Assembly: GCA_001600175.1 (NCBI GenBank)
Contig: BCJC01000003.1
Coordinates: 2,232,001 to 2,296,000, forward strand
Direction: 5' to 3'
Source: Erythrobasidium yunnanense
Taxonomy: Eukaryota > Basidiomycota > Cystobasidiomycetes > Erythrobasidiales > Erythrobasidiaceae
Length of the DNA stretch: 64,000 nucleotides
The translations under genes were made by a program, and so were the position numbers. Each line of letters starts with the position of its first letter. The first letter of the stretch is position 1. Of this stretch, positions 54,554 through 64,000 are shown piece by piece. The notes below the pieces were generated by a model that had not been told where the DNA came from, searched no databases, and was given only the letters and a program-made list of their open reading frames with translations.

Positions 54554-55807
54554 TCTAATCGCAGCAGCACATCAAGCCATTGCGCTGCTGCTGATGCTCG
54601 ATGTCTGCTAGGTACGGATGCTGGATCTGTTGCACATACGCAGCTTCTTAGCGAGATGCACTCATAAGACGTGCATATATCGACCTACCCATTGATCATA
54701 TGGCTGAAACTTCGCTCTTGCCTGACCGGCACCACTCCCAGGCGCGACAGTAGAAGCTCCGCCTGCTGCACTGCCAGCTCCATAGACAGACATTGGAGCT
54801 TGCTTCTGATATCCAGCAGAGTTTGCGCCAGTATTAGTATACGCCTTCGATTGCGACAGGTACATTTGCCCATTACGAGATACCGAAGTCCCCGCTCGCG
54901 ACATTGTAGCTGCACCCGGCATCCAGACCTGCGAAGGTGCAGTAGGCGGAGAGGTCGGATCGGAGAAGCCTGACTGAATGACCATAGGCGGCTGGTTCGG
55001 CGAAACGAAGACGGATCCAGGGCGACTTCTACCGCCATAGTGAGCTGGTGTAGGGGCACTAGGCATGGCAGCTGAAGGTGGAAAGAAAGCTGGCGTTTGC
55101 AGCTGAGCTTGAGGTTGGCTGTAAGGCGGGTACGAGGTGATGGGAGCTGGCTGAGCAGGTATAGCGCCGTGTCGCGAGGGCGGTTGAGGCTGGAAATACG
55201 AGCCTGCTTGCTGACCTGATCAGACTCAAGAAGTCCGGGCGAGAACAGAGTCTGATATAGATTGGAGGCTGGCAGGCTAACAGCTCGTTGCAGCTCGCTA
55301 CCCATACCAGCATTCGCAGAGTTGATGATCGGAGTGGCTGCAAACGGATTGCCTGCAGGCTAGAGAGACCACGTTAGCCTAGCAGACTTGCTCAAAATTT
55401 ATGGCGAAGTTCACCTTCGATGGACTAGAGCTTCCAGCAGGCATCTGCACGTTCAGGTCATCTTGGATCTGTGCTTCTTCTAGTGGATCTTGAAGCACGG
55501 CAGCTGGCATCGAATTGCTTCTAGCAACCTTGTTCCGCTTGCGATGACTACGTTGCCGTTCCATGGCTGCAGGTGGAAAAGCTTCACCTAAGACTGGCTC
55601 TCGTAAGCTCTGCCTTAAGCTGTTGTGAGCTGCTCCTTGATAACGTCCTAGTGCGACAGAAGGTAAAGCATAGATCAGCGAGTATTCCAGTGGTGCGGTA
55701 CTACAGCTTGTTCTGGCTTTACAAACCCGGGAGATGCGCTGCAGCGATTGAAGAGTAGATGATAGAAGAGATAGACGGGGCACGAGGGTGGAAAAGTCCA
55801 TTAGCAT
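54554..55807 (-). CDS. Low-complexity protein with C-terminal cysteine cluster, unknown
   Basis: The ATG at 55807 (or 55801) starts MDFSTLVPRLSLLSSTLQSL. A basic stretch ERQRSHRKRNKVARSNSMPA follows, then a helical SPSKVNFAINFEQ-type segment, a Pro/Gln-rich region and a Ser/Gly/Ala/Tyr-rich half (54700-55070: GRSRPGSVFVSPNQPPMVIQ, SRNGQMYLSQSKAY). At the end, KFQPYDQW joins across a 62-nt intron (gtaggt..caacag) in phase 0 to IQHPYLADIEHQQQRNGLMC-CCD and a stop at 54554-54556. The last residues are three cysteines, a possible lipid-modification or membrane-attachment site (inference). I do not recognise the family; the N-terminal exon structure is uncertain. Confidence 0.55.
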
Positions 55808-56320
55808 ATATGCAAATTTCCATCGGTCGACTGCCGGACAGACTCACCGGCGTGATGCAGTGCAGAAGCTGTCGATCGTGGCTATCAAGGTTCACAGGTC
55901 AGTGAAGTTCCTCGATGTCACCATGGCAGCTTCTGCTTACCCTGGTGACCGTCTCATAGCGGTACGGTCTTTCGGTGTTTGAGAAGGTTTGGGGCAGACA
56001 CACAGACCGTCAGTGACTCGATTAGGAAAAGGGCACAGCGCTTTTCTGCTGCTTTCAACGTATGGACCGTTATGTCCCGTCTCGCCTCTATTCGACCTAC
56101 CTATCTCGAGGGTTGAGGTAGTGCGAGGGGACGACTTCTGCATCTGGACCGAAGCTTCTGGCCAGAGCTACATCCGTAGCTGACCGTGGTGCTTGCTGGA
56201 CCCCACTTGGCGCCTCGCTTGGCAGAAAGTAAGACATAGCTTGTAGCTGGACGCTCCGAGGTTGGATTAGTGTTCTGCTGTCGCTATCATTACGAGGGCC
56301 AGATCGTTCGACTGCACGGA
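55808..56320. other. Intergenic, nothing recognised
   Basis: About 510 bp upstream of the low-complexity gene. No open frame with family features and no repeat. Confidence 0.5.
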
Positions 56321-56686
56321 ATGATGGTGTCTATAGACATGCTGCCTGCTGCACTGCCTGAGGTCGCGAGGAAAATTTTGTCATACGTCGGACTGTCAGA
56401 CGGTCGACCATCTTTTGACCGATTGGACGGAACTCCTGTCATATAACCTTGAAGATCGATGCCCTTGTTTGCTCTGTATGGCCTGTCCTACACTTCGACC
56501 GTTAGATGAGTTGCGATCAGTCGAACCTTACAGTTTGCGTACTTTGAAAAGGGACGTTAGCATATCACCGCGATGGCAGTATACTTGGCATGAGCTTTAC
56601 AACGAGCATCTGAAGGAAGTTTTGCGATGCGTCGAGTGGGTCCAGAAGCTGGTTGGGAGTGGCAGGCCAGGCTGTTGTTGCCGCAT
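56321..56686 (+). CDS. Possible short F-box-like gene, converging on MRE11
   Basis: The ATG at 56321 reads MMVSIDMLPAALPEVARKIL-SYVGLSD, which fits the start of an F-box (LPxEVxxxILSYV). Unspliced it stops at 56446. A GTCGAC donor at about 56404 and a TTGAAG acceptor would continue RCPCLLCMACPTLRPLDELR and RDVSISPRWQYTWHELYNEH, then run into the antisense of the MRE11 3' end. The donor is weak and the 3' end is not defined. It may be a gene fragment. Confidence 0.25.
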
Positions 56687-59600
56687 TCAGCGCTTTTTCG
56701 TAGCTCTCTTCTTAGCGGGTTCATCATCTGAGCTGTCATCCAGCTCGATGGCATTCGCGACTTCGTCATCGTCGTCGCTATCATCCTGGAAACGGAGATC
56801 AGCATGCAAACTGTGTCAGCGAAGGCGGTCTGGGTCGAACGAAGTGGAGATCACTCACCTCCACCTGCTTCTTGCTCTTCGAAGTCGAGGCTTTGGCTGC
56901 TGTTCTAGTGCTTGTGCTCTTCGACGGAGCGTATCTAGATGACGAGGCACTCCCGAAGCTGAGTTGGGATTGTTTGGCGCTTGCAGCAGTCTTCTTCGCA
57001 GCAGCAGTCGTTTTGGAGGTAGCTGCAGCTTTCTTTGCGGGTGCTTTCTTCTTTGGCGCAACTTCTTCCGAGTCGTTATCGTCTGAGTCATCGTTGAACT
57101 GGATTGATGATACAAAGGATCAGCAAAGACATCGCGCTGTACGACGGAGGGCTCGCTCACTAGTTGCTCCTTCTTCTTGCCCTTGCTAGATGCAGCAGCT
57201 TTGCTTGTTGCTGCTTTCCCTTTTCCTTTTGCCTTCGATTTCGGTCCATCCGATTCATCGACTGACATTTTATCGAAGTCACTACCCTCCTCTTCCTGTT
57301 CTTCCTCCTCCTCTTCCTCTTCTTCAGCGGCCTTTCCTTTGCCTTTTGCTGATTTCTTGGCATTCTTCTCTTCGAAAGCCTGTGCTAGCTTGTCTTTTGT
57401 TTCGACCATCCCTTTCTCAATCTCTTCGTCTGTGTCGGCGTGTTCATCTCTGTCTCCCTTTGCGATAGTGTCTTGTTGCTGCTTGAGTGTCTTGGTGATG
57501 AAGCTGGTGGGAAGTAGAGATATGTCAGCGCACAGTCTAAGCGAAAGCTCCAGTCGATTCAATAAGTTTAACTTACGATTCGATAGCATGCTTATCATCC
57601 TTCTCGACGAATGCATTGACAGCATAAGCGATTCCATTTTCATGGAGCATCTGCAGTGTCTGAGCTTCTAAATACTGTCTAACAAGTGTCTCCACCTTGA
57701 TCTTCTCGATCTTCTCTGGCAGTTCACCCGCAAAGTTTCTCGGATCGAGTCCTTCAGGCTCATCGATAGTGATCTTCTTGCCATTCCGGTTGATGACTTT
57801 CTTCTTGAAGAATTGTACGATATCACGCGGATTTGCTACTTTGTCTGTGAAGTCCTGCCCGAAACGTTGTGGATTGCCGACTTCGTACCCTGTGTACTCA
57901 ACGCGTATACGAATGAGAGGTAGCATTTTCGGAGGTCGATCTTCGTCATCTGCGTATAGCTGTTCCCACTCTTCGTTGACTCTGACGATAAGCTCATTGA
58001 CCTGTGTAGCTATTCTCAGCTTATGAACAACGGTGGTAATCGAAAGAGGAGAAAACTCACCCTCTTCTTCAGGTACTTGTTGACCTGCACCTTATTCTCT
58101 AAAGATTCGCCTTCGATCTCAGCGACGTCGCTAAGCACTATATCGTCCATAACGAATGGTCTGACTGTTCTGAGCCTAAGTTTCTGCATATCAAACTTTC
58201 TTCCCTGAATCTTAAGCAGGCCAACATGTTTAGGAACAGCTTCTCCAGCTGCTAAAGAGGTAGCTACGCTGGAGCCTGGTTGAGAAATATAGTAGTTTTT
58301 GCCAGTGACGGGTTCGGGATCGATTCGGCAGTCGTGTTCGTGTCCCCAGACTATTAAGTCTACTTCGTCTCCAAAGCCATTCTCAGGTACAGAGTTTTTC
58401 GGGCCTCGAGGAGCCCTGTGCAGTGCAGAAAGACCAATCAGCCGATGCTCGAAGTCGTAAAATGGCGTGCTCACCTATTCTGATGGATGAGAAGAAGATT
58501 GAACCATTCGTGTGGGTTCTCAGCCGGTCTGAACATGCTTATCCTATTCTTCCTCATCTCCGCATGAAATCGTTCGTCTCTGATATTCCCGACCCCAAAC
58601 ATAGCCAGTTTCGTGTTTCCCTTCTTCAGTAGGACAGGCTTCACTTGTATTCCAGATGCAAGAGCTTCTTCGTCTGTAGAAGCTTCGCCTGGAAGCTCCT
58701 GACGTCCGAAATAGGTCACCAGCCCGCTCGCTGATAGAATGTCTAGAGCACACAGAGCACCCTCGGGACCAGCTCCTTGTGGATCATCGTGATTTCCATG
58801 AATAGAAAAGACAGGTAAGCCGATGTTATAGTTCGGATCTTCATAGTTGATAGGTGGGAAGCTGTAGAAGAAACCCATGAGCAGAGCTATACTTATCAGG
58901 ATACAAGATGACGTACTTATAGCCAGTCTGCAAGCCGACTCCGACATCCGAAACGATCTCTAGACTAATTGGACGCGGTCCCATGCAGTGTTCCCTAAGA
59001 AGTGCCATTGTCTGGTGCAAGGATGATCTCGAAGGCTTGTTTTCGTGAAAGAGATCTCCAGCTAACAGTAACATGTCGACCTGCAGATTATTGGTCAGCT
59101 ACTAGCAGACGGATACGCGAACTACTAAACGCGTACATCGTTTTGTTGGGCAAGCTGCAGGATTTCCTTGAATGTCTCGATGGAGTCTCTTCCGCGTACT
59201 GGATCACGTTCACCATATCCAATGTGATTATCCGTTGCCAGCAGGATCTGAACGAGAGATCCGGTTAACGTGATCCTCATTGATTTCGATGCACTCACTT
59301 TGATACAGTCCTCCTCTCGCTCTTCATCAGGACGTATAGTAGCAGTAGGCAGAAGACCTTCTGGAGCACCGTCCTCGTCATAGCCATTCTCATCCTGCAA
59401 CTCGTCGTCCTCGCCGTCATGACCGTTCGTAGCAGCAGGTACATTCAAGGGTGGAGGGAGTTCAGGAGTAGGAGATCTAGTAGCAGTGGTAGCAGTGTTA
59501 CGAGAGGTGGAAGCAGCTGGCTTTCTAGATGACGCGGTTTTCGAGCTGGTTGATGCAACAGCTGGCTGAGACGTAGCCAGTTCATCGCGCTCTTCGTCGT

Positions 59601-59786
59601 CGTCGTCATCATCGTCAATATCGAATACTTGTCGGGGTTGTTTCTGCTTTTGTGTACTGCTTCTGCTCGCGCTTGCTCTGCTCTTTGACGCTGAAGCCTG
59701 CGTCGCGTTCTTGGTTCTGCGTGTTAACCTCGTGTAAGGCTGGCTTAACCCGATGTTATCGCTCTTTAACACTACCTTGAAGACAT
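56687..59786 (-). CDS. MRE11: Mre11 double-strand-break repair nuclease
   Basis: The nuclease of the MRX/MRN complex. The large N-terminal exon has no ATG; the best start is ATG at 59786 in an 11-nt exon (MSS-R), joined over a 46-nt intron to LTRRTKNATQASASKSRASA. An extension of about 145 residues follows with a DIDDDDDDDEERDE acidic run. A 51-nt intron with in-frame codons must be removed to give EEDCIK-ILLATDNHIGYGERDPVRG, phosphoesterase motif I. Then DMLLLAGDLFHENKPSRSSL (II), VFSIHGNHDDPQGAGPEGAL (III), NLLLIHQNR (IV) and DLIVWGHEHDCRIDPEPVTG (V). The capping domain includes LPLIRIRVEYTGYEVGNPQR and FGQDFTDKVANPRDIVQFFK. The C-terminus is Lys/Glu-rich (EEEEEEEEEQEEEGSDFDKM), then acidic, ending EPAKKRATKKR at 56687. 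The motifs are complete. Confidence 0.93.
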
Positions 59787-60082
59787 TCTTAAGCTTCTAA
59801 ATGTTCAGCCAGTGTCGGCCTGAAGCATACATGCAAAAGCGTGACTGAAATATCATTGCAGTTCAGGGCAAGTCTTTCCAGGACCTTGACGACGATATGA
59901 GCTCTTTACATCCTGACATTGATCTGAATACAATCTCTTAAAACCCTTCCATCGACCTGTTCCCAACCTTTGAATCTTGGCTCACCTTTGGCTTGACTTG
60001 ACTTATCCGACACCTCTCAAATCAAGTACGAAATGCACCCTACATAGATCAAGATACATAATACAATCAAGATACAGCGAGC
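59787..60082. promoter_or_regulatory. Divergent promoter of MRE11 and the DMT transporter
   Basis: A 296-bp gap between the proposed MRE11 start (minus) and the transporter start (plus). No specific site is claimed. Confidence 0.45.
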
Positions 60083-61617
60083 ATGCCTTCGCTGTCGAAA
60101 GGGCAGGCTTATTGCGTATTTGCCGGCGTCCTGATCGCATATACCGTCCAGGTTCGCACGACTAGCTGCATCCATTATTTCATAACTTCTAAATGTTCGC
60201 AACAGTGCGAACTGGCTAGCTACCTCAACCGAGTCGGCTACGATAAATCCTTCTTCCTCCTCTATCTCACGCATTCGAGCTACACTTTCTTAGGGATATT
60301 CCACTATGCAGCACTCAAGTTCTCAGGAAGACCTATCGAACCTCTCCTCCAAGAGCTGAAAAGCACAATCAAGAACCAGCTGGACGCGTCGGCAACGGAA
60401 CATTCGGCATTTCCAGCAAGAAGAGCTATACAGAGATTGCTCGCCATCACAATACTTATAGCACTCCCAGCTGGTCTGTGGTATGCTGCGATACCTATAA
60501 CGAGCATGACGAGCTTGACCGCTCTGTATAATCTGAATGCGTGAGTACGATCATTTGTTCAGTCTGTGGTGTGAAGCTCACTGCTTTTACGTCTCTATAC
60601 AGATTTTGGGCATACATACTATCGATATACTACTCACGGTCGGAGCGGTGGGAACTACGGTCGGGCGTAGCTGTAGGAATAGCATGTTTCGGCGTGCTAG
60701 TTATGACATATGGGGATAGCAAGGAAGACAGCTCTGCAGAAGCAGTCTCATCCAGTCATCATCTGTTTGGAGACTTGCTTGGGCTATGCGCCAGTTTCGC
60801 ATGCGGTTTCTACGAGGTTGGCCATCCTTGCAATTCGCTTTCTGTGATAGCTAATCACGTATGTAATGCAGGTCTGGTACAAGAAGTTCATCGCACTACC
60901 GTCAGCATCAGATTCGGTCACGTCGGAACACAAAGCGAGCTATTCGCAGATTCCCTTATCTTCCAGATCTGGCCAAGCACGGACGGCATCGATCGACGGT
61001 AGCGATAGTCCTTCTCAGAAGCAAGATGACGATCGGAATGAAGACGACGACGAGCTCGATGCGCTCGAAGCGGAGCTATACGCCGATAAAGTCCTAGAGC
61101 ACCCATCTTCGCAAACTTCAAGCATACCTACATACCTCTTCCTCTTACACGCAAACAGTATAACGACCCTCATTGGAATATCTACATTCTTCCTGCTTTG
61201 GATACCAATACCAATCTTACATTGGATGGACTTAGAAACGTTCGAGCTGCCGCCGGATGGGACAGCGTATATGGCAGTTGCAGGTGTATGCATGGGTGGT
61301 GTGGTAAGCAGTAGTGTGCCTCGGACAACTTAATTTGCATTTGGCTGACGCCATAAGCAGATCTTCAATGCCGGCTTCAGTCAGCATTTCCTTTTGCCCA
61401 GTCGTGAGCCGCAGGAAGCTAACTGATATGAACAGTGATACTTTTGCGGGAATGGGGTCCAACACTCACGAGCGTTGGCAACCTCTTCACTCTCATACTC
61501 GTAGCGGCCGCCGACGAGTTCATCGCCCTCACGAACGGCTATTCGGCTTTATCGGTTTCGACGTTAGCTGGCAGTGGATTCATATTAGCTAGTTTCGCAT
61601 TGCTCATGACAGGGTAG
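60083..61617 (+). CDS. DMT/EamA (SLC35F-like) transporter
   Basis: A membrane transporter of the drug/metabolite superfamily. The ATG at 60083 starts MPSLSKGQAYCVFAGVLIAY. Introns all join in frame: exon 2 CELASYLNRVGYDKSFFLLY with LTHSSYTFLGIFHYAALKFS; then AITILIALPAGLWYAAIPIT; FWAYILSIYYSRSERWELRS with GVAVGIACFGVLVMTYGDSK; VWYKKFIALPSASDSVTSEH. A charged cytoplasmic loop follows (DDDRNEDDDELDALEAELYA), then ITTLIGISTFFLLWIPIPIL, GTAYMAVAGVCMGGVIFNAG-F, and a last exon MILLREWGPTLTSVGNLFTL with AGSGFILASFALLMTG. About ten hydrophobic helices, as in the family. The last helices keep the second EamA half. Substrate unknown; it resembles yeast YML018C-type vacuolar or membrane proteins. Confidence 0.8.
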
Positions 61618-62132
61618 TACTTGGCTTTCTTGAGGGCGGGCGGACCATTCAACAGCCGTCCCTCAACTTTCGTAAACCTACTGAACAGTAAGCAAGTAGT
61701 CAAAAGTGTGCGAAGGTAAATGCAGTGAGGGAAAGATTTAGGACGATTCACCACGGGAAACATGGAAGTGCTGATCGATTCAGTGTCTTCGATGCTGGTT
61801 CTGCTGTGAAGAATGAGACGGCTCTGGACTTCTCTATTCTGCGCATCATACCAGCGACTAACGCCAGTCTCCAAGTCTGCCTCTCTGCGAAGACCTCCTT
61901 CGAACATATGAACACGGCGTCGGTCAACGGCTACCCATCCGTTTGGCCCCATGTGCTCTTCGACAATGAGCCATTTGGTCCCACCCCGGCCTTGTGTGGT
62001 TGTAACGCCTACACGTTTGTACTCCTGAACGGTGCCATTGGGATACTCGCGACAATATGTCGTGGTCTGGACGGTTTTATTGGCGCTGATCCGGAGATCG
62101 AAAACGTATTGGCGTATAGTGAAACCTGACAT
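61539..62132 (-). CDS. Small orphan protein, tail-overlapping the transporter
   Basis: The ATG at 62132 starts MSGFTIRQYVFDLRISANKT, then TTYCREYPNGTVQEYKRVGV, GGTKWLIVEEHMGPNGWVAV and RREADLETGVSRWYDAQNRE. This first part (about 110 residues) looks ordered, with strands rich in Thr, Val and charged residues. The remainder to the stop at 61539 lies antisense to the last transporter exon and has weaker protein character, so the true 3' end may be earlier through an intron (a TTCAG acceptor lies near 61676). I recognise no family. Confidence 0.4.
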   Translation of the reverse strand: MSGFTIRQYVFDLRISANKTVQTTTYCREYPNGTVQEYKRVGVTTTQGRGGTKWLIVEEHMGPNGWVAVDRRRVHMFEGGLRREADLETGVSRWYDAQNREVQSRLILHSRTSIEDTESISTSMFPVVNRPKSFPHCIYLRTLLTTCLLFSRFTKVEGRLLNGPPALKKAKYYPVMSNAKLANMNPLPANVETDKAE

Positions 62133-62428
62133 GAGGCAGCCTTGCAAGGAAACGGAAGCAGCAGGGTCTCCTTTTCAGCTTGTGATTGTTCGAGTGAAGA
62201 GGAGGCAAGATGAAGCGAGGTCTTTCACAGAGTTTTGATATGTTGACACAGCCTCTGTGCGTGTGAGCAGAAATTTGCAAGAATGAGGAAGAAGGGAGGT
62301 ATGCGGAGGCGAGCTTGAGACTGTGTCTGCAGCGTGGCATCAGTGTGCTGTGGACGTTTGTCTCTGTCTGTTCAATTGCAAGCCTTCGGACTGCGAATCA
62401 ATGGCGAAAGATGTGGGGAGGAAAGACT

Positions 62429-62803
62429 CTACAGAAACCGGCCGTATGGATTGTTATTGGGATACTCTGTACGAGGCCTAGGAGTGGGGATAAGCTCTCC
62501 GTTCCGATCACAAGGAGTGGTCACACCTCCCAAGTGGTCGATCTTCTGGTAGCCTCGATTTGCCAGCCGCTGGATGGTGTAATGCTCGACTATGTTTACG
62601 GCCCCAGTTATGCGGTCAAGTTTCATCGTCTTGGACTCAAACCAGCCTGCCGCCTGGTTTGACACCACTAGGCGTCTTTCAACTTCGAGGTCTGGAGCAG
62701 TGCCATCGTGGTATACACGAAACCGCTTCATGAGCCGCGATTTAATGCCATCTTGGCTTATAACTGTATCATCGTTACGCTGTTCAGTAGTGTAACGAGG
62801 CAT
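62429..62803 (-). CDS. Small orphan protein
   Basis: The ATG at 62803 starts MPRYTTEQRNDDTVISQDGI; the protein has 124 residues and continues LMKRFRVYHDGTAPDLEVER, RLVVSNQAAGWFESKTMKLD and RITGAVNIVEHYTIQRLANR, ending NNPYGRFL at 62429. It shares with the neighbouring orphan a short pattern (Y-x(2)-GT-x(4)-E-x(2)-R-x(2)-V) and the same strand, so the two may be very distant relatives. No known domain. Confidence 0.45.
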   Translation of the reverse strand: MPRYTTEQRNDDTVISQDGIKSRLMKRFRVYHDGTAPDLEVERRLVVSNQAAGWFESKTMKLDRITGAVNIVEHYTIQRLANRGYQKIDHLGGVTTPCDRNGELIPTPRPRTEYPNNNPYGRFL

Positions 62804-63642
62804 ATCGTGCTTTGAAGTTTCGGCGACGGGGGCGGCGATGCGACAGCGTGTGTAAGAGGTACTTCCTCTCACTTCGTCTCTACTGGGCCGATCCTAGACT
62901 TTGTATGCTAGGATGCGCTTGTATCGTAGATGTCGTTGGTTGACAAACCAAGAGCAGAGCTGAAACCCAACGCTGCTGGAATACGAGAAGCACAGCTTAG
63001 ACAGAGGTTTGCCCATGAAAGGCGGTAGAAAGCCATAAACCCAAGCAGGAGGGTCAGGAAAGAACCTCTAATGCTTTGAGTACAAAAGCGTACCTTATGT
63101 AAGTTGGTACTGCTCACAGCTTAGACAGTGAACGACAATACTTCAAATAAGGTTGTGTAGGCCGTGTAGGCCTGTGAAGGAGCCCGGCACCGTTGTGGAG
63201 CAGAGAGAGGAGAGGGTGCATAAGACAACTACAGCTGATTGCCGCAGTGGGTGACAGCATAAAAGGTATAGGTGAACGTCGCTTGCCTACACTCGCACGG
63301 CGTTTGCTTTAAACGAACGACGATGTCCAGGAAGATAAAGCACTGCGCAGTCAAGTTGTGCTACGCACACTCGGTATCCTTGAAGGCCTCGAAAGAAGTC
63401 GACGCTTTCGACCATATGCCTACTGTTTTCTGATTCAGCGTGTCAGAAAAGAGCTTCCTCATCCAGACCGGAGCAAATTCAGATTACGTTCGTGAATCGT
63501 ACTGTCCATAAGGAGTTTGAAACGACGTCATCAGATTGCCACCCTTTCTTGCTGCATTCGAGGGCGGTGTCGTTGTTGATGGACCGGGCAGATTTTGCGC
63601 TCAGCAGATCTGCTTGGTGCCAACACGCTAAAGACAGAAAAA
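62804..63642. other. Intergenic, nothing firm
   Basis: About 840 bp. An ATG at 63322 opens only 36 codons. Some of this may be upstream exons of the gene that ends at 63936, but no splice chain could be supported. Confidence 0.4.
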
Positions 63643-63936
63643 ATGCAGTCAGAAACATCCAGGGACGCGGACAATAGCCATGCATGTATCGTCATCCGAG
63701 ACTTCGCGTATGACCCGGACATGCGAGCCTTTTCAGGGAGACCAGACGAGGGAGCTGCTCGTATACCCAAGATTACCAGAATCAGTAGCCATCTACGTTC
63801 CAGCCGACCATCAGACTGCAGTCGACTCCAAGGTGCTAAAAATCCATCGATAGACGTCGAGCAGCTGGAGGAGCAGGTCATTTCCGACAGTCCAGAAGAG
63901 ATGAACGGAAAGGATTACCTGGGAGCAATGTATTAG
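63643..63936 (+). CDS. Possible small protein or terminal exon, unknown
   Basis: From the ATG at 63643 the frame reads MQSETSRDADNSHACIVIRD, FAYDPDMRAFSGRPDEGAAR and SIDVEQLEEQVISDSPEEMN with GKDYLGAMY before a TAG at 63934-63936. The acidic C-terminal part looks protein-like. The frame is open upstream to 63595 without an ATG, so this could be the last exon of a spliced gene. Not recognised. Confidence 0.35.
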   Translation: MQSETSRDADNSHACIVIRDFAYDPDMRAFSGRPDEGAARIPKITRISSHLRSSRPSDCSRLQGAKNPSIDVEQLEEQVISDSPEEMNGKDYLGAMY

Positions 63937-64000
63937 TACGGAAGAGGGGGATAAGGATATCTATTGATCGAGGTAGTCTATTCGTCATCTTTTACATCGT

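Noticed and set aside
1-64000. tRNA, rRNA and retroelement genes
   Set aside because: No convincing tRNA B-box with a matching cloverleaf, no rRNA-like stretch and no reverse-transcriptase or LTR signature was found by eye; a covariance-model scan was not possible.

Overview
The window looks like nuclear DNA of a compact basidiomycete fungus. The evidence is dense genes on both strands, many 45-65 nt GT..AG introns, roughly even base composition, and a core fungal gene set (Pma1-type proton pump, Snf4, Vps27, Puf4-like Pumilio, Rrn11-like factor, PA-TM-RING ligase, Zn2Cys6 regulator). I cannot name the species; a small-genome Pucciniomycotina- or Ustilaginomycotina-like yeast is a guess. No rRNA, tRNA, CRISPR array or recognisable retroelement was seen. 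Exon joins were worked out by eye from splice sites and reading frame.

Layout. 0-6.3 kb: an AVL9 gene running off the left edge, a hotdog thioesterase, an orphan ORF fragment, an unusual cluster of palindromic repeats, and a methyltransferase whose 3' end runs into that cluster. 6.6-15.8 kb: a conserved unknown protein, a Zn2Cys6 regulator and a Puf4-like RNA-binding protein, all on the minus strand. 17.2-24.1 kb (plus): VPS27 (ESCRT-0), a GH32 fructan/sucrose hydrolase and an F-box protein. 25-27.7 kb (minus): RRN11-like Pol I factor and an AhpC/TSA-type thioredoxin-fold protein; a strong hairpin lies between the F-box gene and RRN11.

28-34.5 kb is accessory in character: a protein-kinase-like gene followed by a decayed copy of its last exon, a class II aldolase, a 4,5-dihydroxyphthalate-decarboxylase-like protein and a divergently transcribed MFS transporter. 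The last three look like a small aromatic-acid catabolic cluster. 34.8-39.7 kb: SNF4 (AMPK gamma), a PA-TM-RING E3 ligase and NAA38/LSMD1 (NatC auxiliary subunit). 40.1-42.4 kb: a tandem pair of paralogues of unknown family, one interrupted by an in-frame TAG. 43-47 kb: the PMA1-type H+-ATPase, with about 3 kb of gene-free DNA upstream.

50-64 kb: a FAM72-family gene, an HNH-type zinc protein, the DNA primase large subunit, a low-complexity protein ending in a Cys cluster, MRE11 with a long acidic N-terminal extension, a DMT/EamA transporter divergent from MRE11, and several small orphan ORFs.
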